In this document: in pieces, positions 24,713-34,520 of the stretch
Layout: the number at the start of each line of letters is the position of its first letter
Position numbering within the stretch: position 1 is the first letter of the stretch
DNA from: Coenobita brevimanus
Taxonomy: Eukaryota > Arthropoda > Malacostraca > Decapoda > Coenobitidae
NCBI GenBank assembly: GCA_032717465.1
Contig: CM064653.1
Span: forward strand, 35,985,103 to 36,049,102
Direction: 5' to 3'
DNA length: 64,000 nt
Made by a program: the position numbers and the translations under genes
The notes under the pieces: generated by a model
Seen by the model: only the letters and a program-made list of their open reading frames with translations
What the model was told of the DNA's origin: nothing
Databases searched by the model: none

Positions 24713-24875
24713 TGTTGTTTTTGTTGTTGTGGCCACAAGCTGATCTGGGGATGAAACCAGTTGGCTGTAAGTTAAAAATGCCCTTCTGAAGCCCTCCTTT
24801 AGTGAAATAGAGAGGGAGTTGTGAATAATTGTAGAAATGGACTGCCCAGTTATGTCGGTGCCATCGCGTGAAGGC
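24713..24875 (+). mobile_element. Dispersed repeat family C, copy a
   Basis: TTTTTGTTGTTGTGGCC, AGCTGATCTGGGGATGAAAC and TATGTCGGTGCCATCGCGTG then AAGGCGACCC line up with the copies at 38768, 41690 and 42397. A CT tract follows. Confidence 0.55.
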
Positions 24876-24876
24876 G

Positions 24877-24916
<40 letters not shown>
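24876..24916. repeat. (CT)n microsatellite
   Basis: Pure CT run after family C copy a. Confidence 0.95.
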
Positions 24917-24919
<3 letters not shown>

Positions 24920-24920
<1 letters not shown>

Positions 24921-25345
24921 ATACATTAATATAGGCACCAGTATGCCATCATGGAGCTCTCTTTCAGCCTTTGTACTGTGAGAGCTGCATTATTAAAGCT
25001 GAGAGAACGTACGTATGGACAAACCCACAATTATTTACGGTAATTTCTAAAGCATGTGATGATAGAAGTGCTTAATTTTTCTTTACCACTGCTTGCTACA
25101 GTCTGTAACGTGAGATGCAGGCTAATCACGTCTAATAATTACAGGTGTTCCATAAATGAGGGTCAGTCACTAGAGGTTTAATTACACCTTGGCTCGCTGA
25201 GTTCTAATTAGGCGGCCATAATTCTTATTTCTTTTGGGGGTGTTTATTGTTCCAGCCGCTTTACTTTCTTTCGGATACGTTACACTTTGTTGCTTATTTT
25301 CTTGATTCAATTTTATTTATCTTCTCAACTCCTTCAGTAATGCTG
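24920..25345. other. Unassigned non-repetitive stretch
   Basis: Balanced sequence with several TAATTA/TAATTAGG words at 25130-25225. No gene or repeat recognised. Confidence 0.3.
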
Positions 25346-25364
25346 GGGAGGGGCGCCTTCTTGT

Positions 25365-25434
25365 GGCTGCATCTATACAGGGTATCCCGGGAGGAGGGGT
25401 GAAAACTTTAGGAATTGACAAATGAGGGAATTCG
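25365..25434 (+). repeat. Older inverted repeat, outer part of left arm
   Basis: Its reverse complement matches 35770-35850 (AATTCCCTCAT, AAAGTTTT, CCTCCCGGGA). The LTR element inserted after TTCG splits this arm, and the rest continues at 35094-35162. Confidence 0.75.
25431..25434. repeat. Target-site duplication TTCG, left
   Basis: TTCG directly precedes the 5' LTR and is repeated at 35090-35093 directly after the 3' LTR. Four-base duplications are usual for gypsy-type integrases. Confidence 0.8.
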
Positions 25435-26000
25435 TATAGGACTACATAATAGATAGATAGATAAATAGATAGATAGAGAGACAGATAGAAGCAGGAAGTC
25501 AAATGATGAGAAGGTGTTGTGTTTGCGAGAAGCGAGCAGCGCTAAACGCTTACACGGGGGAAAGCTGACGACAGCGGCCAGTAAGGAGATGATTCAGTTA
25601 GCTGTCAGCAGTCCTCTCGTGAGAAAGATCTAGTCCACCCACGAGGAACACATGTGACACACCCCTGCTATACCAGAATTTAGGAAAGAGAGCTCAGACC
25701 TAGATTAGCCACCGAACAGGCTAGACAGAAGGAGACAAGCGACCCTAGAGAGAGGTCGAGACGGAGATTAGCTTGAGAACAGAGAGAGAGAGATAGCGAG
25801 ACAGGGAGGTAGCTACCCAGGACTTATACTATTATACCTGTTTAATATTTCCAAGACAAATAAAAATAGTCCCATACTATTCTTTACCTCTCCCGTCACT
25901 ACATGACATCTGGTGGGGAAACTACTACAAGATATAAAAGCCGCTCGACCACAAGTCTAAAATATACTTCTCTACAATTAACTACAAAGTCTTTATGACA
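25435..26000 (+). repeat. 5' LTR (566 bp)
   Basis: It starts TATAGGACTACATAATAG and ends TCTTTATGACA, without the canonical TG...CA ends. It holds a (GATA)n-like tract at 25449-25495, AATAAA at about 25860 and a TATA box at 25933. It is nearly identical to 34521-35089. Boundaries were set where the two copies and the TTCG duplication agree. Confidence 0.93.
25933..25940 (+). promoter_or_regulatory. LTR TATA box
   Basis: TATAAAAG lies 60 bp before the end of the 5' LTR, with an identical copy at 35022-35029. Transcription would start around 25960-25970, leaving a short R-U5. This is a prediction from motif position only. Confidence 0.6.
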
Positions 26001-26987
26001 TTTGGTAGCAGCGAACGTATACGAACCTCGTCTACGAATCAACATTAAATTCCTACAAAATATCAAGATTGACAACAACCAACAATATCAGCTCCTGCCC
26101 CCTCCGTCTCCCAGATCATTACGCTGATGCAGAGGTCAAGAGATCACTCGACGCCTTGCAAGTAGCTTAACGACAAATCAGCAAATCTGCGGACATCGTC
26201 TCCGAATTAAAGCAAATTTCTACAAAAGCAACCGAGACTACAAGAGTTAGCTCCAGTTCTACAAAGTCTACAGCCATCTACAATCAACTACAATTAACAA
26301 CTCTACGTCGTCTGTATAATCTTCTACACGCACCTACAAGTAGCGGCGGTCTTCATCCCACACCGAATAAATCACTAGAGAAAAGGACAGAGAAACTTCC
26401 ACATAGAATAAAGGGAACAAACAAACGAAGAGTGAGACACGATTTACAACTCATCTTACTCACTCGTCTTCCTCAAGTTACTCATCGCTACTCATTCACT
26501 CACCACAGCTACCAGTGTGGGAAGCCGACGTCACCATGTGCTGAGATGACATCACAACGCGAGTCTGCCATGCCAAGCAACGTGTGACGGACACCAGGCA
26601 CTTCTCACCCACTACTCATTACTCATTATTCACATAGCTCCTACTCATATTCACTTATTTTCACAGTTAAGTTGGAAATTCGACGTTCTATGTTGAGGTT
26701 TGCCTGGGACAGCCGTTAACCACTACAAATACCAGGCCATGGAGTTTCCTGAGTAATATCGTCCATCAACACACCACTAGAATTATCAAGAGATCTTCAA
26801 TCAAACCTGTATTTTCTTCCGAGATCGACTTTTGTAACGACACACCTCTACGATCTGTATCAAGTGGGTAAAATTATACTTGCTCATTTCTTCTCAGTGC
26901 TAAAATTAGCTATATTCAACTTATTTAATCATCTAGTTTGCTAGGACATAAATAAACAAGAGGCGTATTTCATAACATCATATCTTA
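26001..26987 (+). promoter_or_regulatory. Retroelement leader rich in CTACAA
   Basis: A ~990-nt untranslated leader. The hexamer CTACAA occurs eight times (26053, 26220, 26238, about 26259, 26278, 26288, 26333, 26723), six of them within 26220-26338. CTACGA, CTACAG, CTACGT and CTACAC variants lie nearby. In Drosophila gypsy the corresponding region carries an insulator made of repeated protein-binding sites. A similar or packaging role here is only inference. Confidence 0.5.
26003..26013 (+). other. Primer-binding site
   Basis: TGGTAGCAGCG starts 2 nt after the 5' LTR. TGG is the complement of a tRNA CCA end, and TGGTAGCAG fits the 3' end of an animal initiator-Met-type tRNA for nine bases before diverging. 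The primer identity is therefore tentative. Confidence 0.6.
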
Positions 26988-28407
26988 ATGACAGGAATAT
27001 TTTCGCAACCACCCACGTTAATACCAGATGACACACAAATTGCCACAACATCAGACTCACAATTAAGAGACAGCCCACCCATTGTACAACCCACACCACA
27101 CGTTATAGATAAGGAAACAAATACGGGAGTTTCGGATGATGAGTGGGAAACCCCTTCAGATGTTGAGAGTATCGACTTCGCAGCTGCCTTAAATACGTAT
27201 GCCAATATACTTAACAGGGTTCACCGGTCCGGTCATACATATTCTACCATTCCCTCACATAACGATAAACTCGTACAAGTTGAATTAACAGGGCAATCAT
27301 TAAAGATGAATCAAGAAACAAATACTGCTGATCTAAAAACCACACCTCACGTTTTTGTGTATCACGAGGATAAGACTGCCCCAAAATTCTCTGGCACAGA
27401 CAAGGATCGCATTGATGTCATTTCATTAATCAGTCAGTGCGAACAAATGTTCATCAAGCGCCACATACTAGATGAACAAGAAAATTGCTATTTTTTCATC
27501 TTGCATAAGCCAGGAAAGATGTCCAGCAAGCAATTTATTGCGCTCCGATAAGCTACATCGTGCTAGGACATATGATGAATTTAAAACTGAATTTCTGAAG
27601 AAATTTTCTGGAGGTATGAACTTCTTGCCAGGTATAATTCCAGAATTACATAAAATTGTAGATCTTGTAAGGGGGCACACTACAAACCATGTGCTCAGTG
27701 AAATAACTGCTGATGTCTCCACAATCAAGAGAACCCTATTAGCTACTCTGGAGAATTCTAAGTGGATAACAGATGATGGAAAGATGTCCCCAGACCTCGT
27801 CGTGGACATCATTGGTTATGTAGCTGCCTTGTGTAAATTACCTGATAGAACCCTTAAGATCGCCAAAACAATCGCGTACATCCCTGGAATGTGCTTACTA
27901 GACTTAATGAACGAGGTAGAGATGCAGTGCAGTAAAGCAGGTGTGGTCGACACACATGCACATTCTGGTAGAATCAGGGTACCTGAGACAGTATCAGCTG
28001 TGAAAACATCAACACCGACCCCAAACAGAGAACAAAATCGATCGCGACCTGAAATGAGGCAGTCCAAACAGACAAAGACGCCTAGACCTCGTTCCCACAC
28101 GCCTTCCTACAGGCAGTTTCATAAGATTTTCGCGCAGCCCGAGCAGGTCTCGCGCTATAAACAACACTTTTATGTGAAATCACCTCGTAGGTCACAGTCA
28201 AGGGATAGGTCCATTCTGTGTCATTACTGTGCAAAACCAGGACACACAAGGTATGAATGCTTTATCAAGGCAAAAGAGGATAATCAAAAGACACAAGGGT
28301 TTGGTCCTTACTGTAGGCATCATAGATACCAAGGGCACTGGACTAGTGATTGCAAAACAGTAGAAAAAATTGTGTCTATGTTCAAATCGGGGAAGACCAA
28401 GTCATGA
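26988..28407 (+). CDS. gag: gag polyprotein, interrupted by one frame change
   Basis: Structural protein of the element. The first open segment (26988-27551, 187 codons, ATG at 26988) has an acidic, low-homology N-terminus and the start of a capsid-like helical region. The frame then shifts by one somewhere in 27490-27552, near a T6 run, and continues to the stop at 28405-28407. The C-terminal part is basic and Arg/Ser/Pro-rich, followed by a CCHC zinc knuckle (C, C, H, C at about 28219-28260, spacing 2-4-4). A second knuckle at about 28312-28353 has His in the second ligand position (C-x2-H-x4-H-x4-C). The knuckles imply genomic RNA binding and packaging. The break would truncate Gag unless it is a sequencing error. 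The stop overlaps the start of the protease frame. Confidence 0.88.
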
Positions 28408-29340
28408 CAAAAAACGAACAAACATAAAAAAGAACAAGGTTAAACTTCACATAGGAGGCATGTTGGGAAATGAGTGTATCTTGATACCAGCTGTATGTGA
28501 GGATCAAAACGTTTCCTTATTTTTAGATACAGGCTCTCCAGTGAACTTAATAACACATGAAGAACTAAATAGAATTCTTAAAAATAAAAAAGAAAGTAAC
28601 TTTTCTGGATGAAGCTGATTTAGAATTAAACACAGTAGATGGTCAAGAGATTACAGTAAAAGGTATGATAAGATTAAATCTCAGTTTCACAGAAACTACA
28701 AGACCATTCTCTGCATTGTTCTATATCGTTGAAAACTTAGCAATTAAAGCTCATATGTTACTGGGCTTAAGATCCATGAGAACTGAGAACATAACTATAC
28801 TCCCACAAATGAATGGAATAGACTTTGATAATGAATTTATAGAGGAAATAACTTCAGAGCCCTCACCGATTGGTAGAAGAGAGCCAAAAAGAATTGGTAA
28901 TATTAAAGGCTTAAACAAACATACACAAATAGATGAGTGTATAGATCCACTTACACCAGCAACCCCATCCTCCAGAATTAGTGACCCAGCTAACAGTACT
29001 GATTTATCAATTTTTCCAGCCCATCTCACTAATGATTTGGTTATACCACCTAATTCATACATGAAGGTTACCATAAAGAGCAAATTACGGAATAGTACTG
29101 TTCTTGTCTTAGAAGAATTATGTAAAGTAAAGGGATTGTCAGTAGAAAACGCATTATGTCATACGAACGACGAAGGGCTAACTCAGATATTCATTATTAA
29201 TCACATGAATGGGGAAGTTCAGTTGAAGAGGGAACTTGCATAGTTAATATTGAAAAATGTTTCGCCCCTGTAAAGGAAATAAATATTGGTGGAGTAACAA
29301 GTGAGATAAAATCTACGGATAGAGAAAGAATAAAGAGAAT
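28370..29340 (+). CDS. pol: pol: aspartic protease and linker, frame-broken
   Basis: The retropepsin active-site motif LFLDTGSPVNL is at about 28520-28552 (catalytic Asp near 28526). This frame overlaps the gag end and differs from gag by one base, which fits gag-pol frameshifting or another indel. The frame breaks again at the A5/A6 runs 28580-28591 and the protein continues to 29243. The C-terminal retropepsin signature LLGLRSM lies near 28758-28780. The stretch after it is a linker with no recognised domain. Further frame changes occur near 29225-29243 and 29337-29345, before RT. The enzyme would cleave Gag and Pol in the immature particle. Confidence 0.85.
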
Positions 29341-30192
29341 TTAATTCACTCAGGTGAATTTGACGAAGAAAATGATTTGTTAACCCTGCTGGATACACAC
29401 AGGGACACCGTAGCCTTGCCCGGAGAACGATTAGGGTGTACTAACTTGATTAATCACATGATTAATGTGCACCCAGAAACACCACCAATTTTCGTACCCG
29501 CTTATCGCCTACCACCTCCCCAACGTACACTTGCTAATCAGTATGTCGATGAAATGTTAAAGCTTGGAATTATTGAGCCTTCAGTTTCTCCGTGGAACGC
29601 TCCCCTTTTCTTTGTGCCCAAGAGAAATGGAGAAATGCGTGCGGTAGTAGATTACCGTAAACTAAATAATCACACCATCCCAGACAGATTTCCCATGCCA
29701 TTGCTAAGTGATGTTCTACAGATTATTGGTCCTGAGAATAATATATTCTCGACCATCGATCTCCTAAACGGATACTATCAGATTCCGGTATCTCAGGAGT
29801 CACGTAAATACACTGCCTTTTCAACAAACAGAGGCCATTATCAATATACAAGAATGCCAATGGGACTGAGGACAGCCCCTGGTACGTTCCAGCGTCTTAT
29901 GAATTACGTATTGTCCGGAATTTTAGGACAAGGAATATTTGTTTATCTTGACGATATTATTATCGCAACGAAGAATATTAAGGATCATCTCAGGAAATTA
30001 GACTTACTCTTACAAAAGCTTAGTGATGCTGGATTAAAAATTAAACTTTCTAAATGCAAATTTTGCTTTAAGGAAATAAATTTCTTAGGCCACAAATTAA
30101 GCTCTGATGGTATTCACACCACTGATGACAAAATACAGGCAGTGAGAGATTTTCCTGAACCCACTACGACTGACGAAGTTAGACAATTTTAG
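29341..30192 (+). CDS. pol: pol: reverse transcriptase domain
   Basis: An open segment of about 284 codons covering the RT palm and fingers. It shows the gypsy-type entry (PAYRLPPPQR, then EMLKLGIIEPS), the first catalytic Asp in STIDLLNGYYQIP (near 29758) and the catalytic YLDD box at about 29944-29955 in FVYLDDIII. The thumb-like region with KCKFCFKEINFLGH follows. The frame stops at TAG 30190-30192, beside a T4 run inside the conserved RT-RNase H connection, so the stop is an indel and not a natural end. Apart from that break the domain is intact, consistent with a young copy. Confidence 0.95.
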   Translation, partial: LIHSGEFDEENDLLTLLDTHRDTVALPGERLGCTNLINHMINVHPETPPIFVPAYRLPPPQRTLANQYVDEMLKLGIIEPSVSPWNAPLFFVPKRNGEMRAVVDYRKLNNHTIPDRFPMPLLSDVLQIIGPENNIFSTIDLLNGYYQIPVSQESRKYTAFSTNRGHYQYTRMPMGLRTAPGTFQRLMNYVLSGILGQGIFVYLDDIIIATKNIKDHLRKLDLLLQKLSDAGLKIKLSKCKFCFKEINFLGHKLSSDGIHTTDDKIQAVRDFPEPTTTDEVRQF

Positions 30193-30736
30193 GTCTGGCT
30201 GGGTACTAGGTCCTTCGTACCACAGTTCTCTCATATAGCCTTCCCTCTATTCCAACTACTCAAAAAGATGCTGTATTCCAATGGGAAGAAGAACAAAAAG
30301 GGCATTTAACAATCTAAAAATTAAACTAACGAATGCACCTTGTTTAGCATATCCAGATTACACGAAATCATTTCTTATTTGTACAGACGCATCAGTTAAA
30401 GGATTAGGGGCTGTACTGATGCAGGAAGATAAAAAGAGGAAAAGAATCAACCAATTGCATTTGCCAGCAGACAAACAAGAGGTGCAGAAAAAAATTATAG
30501 CACTACAGACTTAGAGGCACTTGCAGTGATTTTTGCATTACAAAAGTTTCGAGATTTGGTATATGGTTACGAAATCCACCTATTCACCGACCATAAACCA
30601 CTGGTGGGTATGTTTAAAGAAAAACTCCTTTCTGGGAGGAGAGCAAGATGGAAATGTACAGTTGAAAACTACAGTGTACAAATACATTATATACAAGGTA
30701 AAATGAATATAGTAGCTGACGCATTATCTAGGAACC
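30193..30736 (+). CDS. pol: pol: tether and RNase H domain, frame-broken
   Basis: RNase H degrades the RNA strand of the RNA-DNA hybrid. The gypsy RT tether is split by breaks at 30190, about 30212 and the A5 run at 30262. The readable part resumes at 30281 with FLICTDASVKGLGAVLMQ (catalytic Asp near 30386). After a break at the A7 run 30488-30494 it continues with the TDLEALAVIFALQKF region, FTDHKPL (Asp near 30589) and NIVADALSR (Asp near 30718). All four acidic catalytic positions are visible across the frames. Confidence 0.88.
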
Positions 30737-32119
30737 CGAACACAATTCAGGTTGCGGCGTTAGATCTCAAAGGAAATATCCCAAACCACGAGGATATCGC
30801 AAAGGCACAAAGACTTGACCCAGTATGGTCAAAAGTAATATACAAGTTAGAAAGTGGAGATGACATACAATTACCCAAACTGCATGTCCCACTTGAACAA
30901 TTCACAATGGTCAATAATACATTATACAAAATTAACTCTAAACAACCAAAACGCCAAAGAAATACTAACCAGTTGGTAGTACCTAATGACATGATACCCC
31001 AAGTATTACGAATGATACACGACAGCCCACATGCAGGACACCCTGGAAAGGATAAGACATTCAACCAAGCCCAGCTATTATATTACTGGCCTTCATTACG
31101 AAGAGATATACACAATCATATAGACAGATGCGAATCATGTGCGAAACACAAAGGATACCCAATCACACCTGCACCGATGGGTAATTACCCAGTACCACAT
31201 CAACCATGGGACGTTGTCGCTGTTGATTTACTCAAGTTGCCATTATCATACAATAATAACCTATACTTATTCGTAGCAACGGATCATTTTTCCCGTTATG
31301 TCATTTTAGCTCCAATTAAAGATAAGACAGCAGAGACAGTAGCAAAGGCAATAACAGATAATGTAATATGTCGCTTTACTACCCCAAAGGTATTAATAAG
31401 TGATAATGGAGGAGAATTTAATTCTGAGATCTTACAAGAAATATGTAAACAATACAACATTAAAAAGGTTAACGTTTTGGCCTATCACCCAGCATCGAAT
31501 GGGTTGGTAGAGACAAAATAAAAAGGTATTAGATGTGCTACGACACATTCTCAGTGAAAATTATGCGAGCTGGGATGATTGGATTCCCAGAGTAGAGGCC
31601 TCCATTAATGGGTCTATAAATAAATCCATTGGTGACACACCACATTTCATTATATATGGCACGGATAAAAAATTACCATATGAGCTCCTAGAAGGTGACA
31701 GCATGCCTATATACAATTACGATGATTACTCTAAACTCCGTTTACGTGAATTCCAGGACATACACAAAAGAGTACAAAAACAATTAACGATGTCCAAGGA
31801 AGAAATGACGGAGGCATTTAACAAAAAGGCAAAAGATTCACCTATCAGCTTAGGAGACATTGTTTACGGAGTCATTCATACGAGAGACAATAAATTATCC
31901 CCTAAATTTGAGGGCCCATACAGAGTAATTAACATAAAGGCAAACAAAGTTTTAATTAAGTCACTTTCAAGTGGCGAGGAAAAACAAGTTCATATTGACC
32001 ATTTAAAACGAGTTTCAAGGGAATTATCACATAATTATTCAGCCTCGGATACAACCGAACAGGTGAACGTACCTCAAGAAACCAAGCAAGAACACAACAA
32101 TGATTACAAAAGAAATTAA
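30737..32119 (+). CDS. pol: pol: integrase with GPY/F module, one frame break
   Basis: The zinc-binding N-terminus has H-x3-H-x32-C-x2-C (about 31018-31141). The catalytic core has Asp in VAVDLL (about 31225), Asp in ISDNGGEF (about 31402) and Glu in NGLVE (about 31510), with exactly 35 residues between the second Asp and the Glu (D,D-35-E). A break near the A4/A5 runs at 31515-31524 follows the catalytic Glu. The next segment to 32119 carries the C-terminal GPY/F module (KFEGPYRV, about 31909-31932) typical of gypsy integrases and ends with a hydrophilic tail. It acts in the nucleus to insert the cDNA, and the 4-bp TTCG duplication is its expected footprint. Confidence 0.92.
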
Positions 32120-32289
32120 GGTCATATACCAAACAATCGAACATAGGTGCAACTATTCCAATGAAATCTACAGTACATCATTTACGAGAATTAAATATCG
32201 ATTTAAACTCCTTCTATAAATGAAATAACAGCCAACCGTAACGCACATCATCACTATCATCAACCACAGCTTTATAGGAAATTAATAGA

Positions 32290-32310
32290 TTTTTTTTTTT
32301 TTTTCGGTAG
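32290..32310 (+). promoter_or_regulatory. Candidate 3' splice acceptor for env mRNA
   Basis: An uninterrupted T15 tract (32290-32304) followed by CGGTAG lies 6 nt before the env ATG at 32317, a textbook polypyrimidine tract plus AG. Errantiviruses express env from a spliced subgenomic RNA (family knowledge). The donor site was not established. Confidence 0.5.
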
Positions 32311-32316
32311 GTTACG

Positions 32317-34067
32317 ATGAAGGGACTTATGCTATGGATTCTCCTATACATAGTAAGAGTATATGCGCACCTAGACCCCAAGCATATAGTACGACAAGGA
32401 TGCCTCATAGCTCCAACGGCCACGACTACAATCGTCAAGGATGTCATGAGTACTGAAATAAGTCTAGATTACTTGTATGACTTACCTACTTATATAGAAA
32501 GACTTGCGACGCCGATGCGAACTCTGGACTTCAAGATAGGGAATTATGTTTCACAATCACATATCACCAAGGAAGTGGATGAAATGGTGAAGTTAGCGAA
32601 ATGGAAACTAGAACAGGCGAAGTCAACTATGCTCGTCATGATCCAAGATCTCCCATCTTCTGGAACAGAGGTGCTGAGCGACAGGAACAACATCACACGT
32701 ACTCGCCAAAAGCGCGGTTTGTTCGATCTGGGCGGCGCAATTCTTGGGAACATCTTTGGATTGGCTACAGAGGATGACCTTAAAGAAATAAACAAAAAAT
32801 TTAATAAGATAGCTCAGGTACTAACATACCAAGATAAATTCATCACAGGACAGAACTTGGCAATGAAAACAATTGTGAAAAATCTGAAACAAGCAGAAAA
32901 CGTAGCTCTCGAGTATAGATAAAATAAATAACTTGGAGGGTAACGTTACCCTTTTCCAGCACTTCTCCATCATCACAGAACATATTGACACGATTCTACT
33001 ACAATTAGAGAACACTAGAGATCATTTCAGGGCACTTATGCAAGGAATTTCGAATGCTGGTGATGGCAAGATCACAAATGACTTACTCCCAGTTCATGAG
33101 CTACGTCAGATAGTTAGTCAAGGCATACATAAACATAAATTGAAGCCATTGTTCCGCAGTAGGGAATTTATGCAATATTACCCGTACTTGGAAGCAACAC
33201 TAACACCCACATCAGTGATAGTTCATGTACCATTCATCACGGAAGACCTGTTCACAGTATACCAAATACACCCCTTCCCCTATAGAAACAACAACACTTT
33301 AGTCATCATCAACATCAACACAGACACCGAACTCATCATGGTCTCCAAGAGACGAGACACTGTCACTTTCGCAAGTGAGTCAACGATTGAGCGAAAGTGC
33401 CGCACATCCTTACATGCTGTTCATCTTTGTCCTGCGTACATTTTCACGTTTCAGCCTACTGATACGGTCCCTTGTGAAATGGCTATCATCAGCAATAACA
33501 ATATTCATCATCATTGCAACTTCACTTTTGCTCCAGATAAACTTGTACACCATCAACGCATTGGACACTCGCAGTTTTTTTTATTTCCCTCATAACACAT
33601 CAGTTTACATAGTCTGTCCAGATATACCACCATCTCATACATCAGCCTCAGGATTATACATAGCACCAGACTACTGTGCGGTATTTACACCATCCATGTC
33701 TACTTTTTCCACCATCAATCACTACGCCATCCTCAATCATACACACAAACATTTCCACCCACTGCCTGATATGGACTTAAACATGAGCACAAGTATTAAG
33801 CTGACTTCACCTAAGTTTGAAACTATGCAGCTGATCAATGAAACAATGAAGCCCTGGGAAGATTTGAGTTTGAGTATGTTCAACCCATATTATGTGTATA
33901 GCCAAGCACCTTCTGTCTTCATAATTATCTGCATTGTGGTTGCAGTAATGCTGTTGGCCATGCACAGAATGCATGCAAGAATTGCTAATTTGGAGTCATT
34001 GTTTAGTGGGGGAGAGTTAACATCACAGTTAACCACCCTGAATGAAGTGTATATATTTTGTATATAG
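32317..34067 (+). CDS. env: env: F-type class I-like envelope glycoprotein, two frame breaks
   Basis: Segment 1 (32317-32922) opens with a hydrophobic signal peptide (about residues 3-17). It has a furin-type site RTRQKR at residues 128-133, immediately followed by a Gly/Leu/Phe-rich fusion-peptide-like stretch (134-155) and then helical heptad-like sequence. One N-I-T sequon precedes the cleavage site. The frame changes beside the A4 run at 32921, continues to 33595, and changes again within the T8 run at 33575-33582. The last segment ends with a hydrophobic anchor (VFIIICIVVAVMLLA, about 33915-33960) and a ~40-residue tail. The layout matches errantivirus Env and baculovirus F proteins by architecture. 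As assembled, the gene cannot give a full-length product. Confidence 0.85.
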
Positions 34068-34520
34068 TATTAATTATATATATAAAAAAAAAAAAAATAA
34101 TAATAATAATAATAATAATAACACAAAGAAGAATGACCCATATATGGCAGACCAGTACCATTATCTTTAAATGAAATATTAGTAACTCTTACAATAATCT
34201 TAATTTTAAACTATTTTTATTCTTGCATGTATGCATTTCACTATAATAACCCAAGTACATACTGTATTACAGTTAAATAATTTACTTTAATGCATTTATT
34301 CCAATATGTATTCAACTTATTTAAAATGTAATATTACTGAATAATCACTATTTACTATGAATAATATATGTATACAATATTCATACAATTATGTTACTTT
34401 ACAATATTATGTATTTCACTTAATTAGCTTATAAGTTCATTATAATGTGTATGTAGTATGTATTAATATATATTAACTATTAAATGTCGATGGTACGTCA
34501 TTTTCGCGCGGCCGAGCAAA
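34068..34520 (+). other. Retroelement 3' untranslated region
   Basis: Very A/T-rich, with an A13 run (34085-34097) and an (AAT)n run to about 34121. The last bases before the 3' LTR are CGCGCGGCCGAGCAAA. This is GC-rich and not a clear polypurine tract, which is unusual. Confidence 0.7.

Noticed and set aside
28370..28407. Programmed +1 frameshift between gag and protease as a proven feature
   Set aside because: The overlap and frame change are real in this sequence, but so many other frame changes exist that this one cannot be separated from an indel.
26978..33015. Minus-strand frames inside the retroelement (e.g. 27468-27812, 28751-29083, 30747-31064)
   Set aside because: Shadows of gag, pol and env without own motifs.
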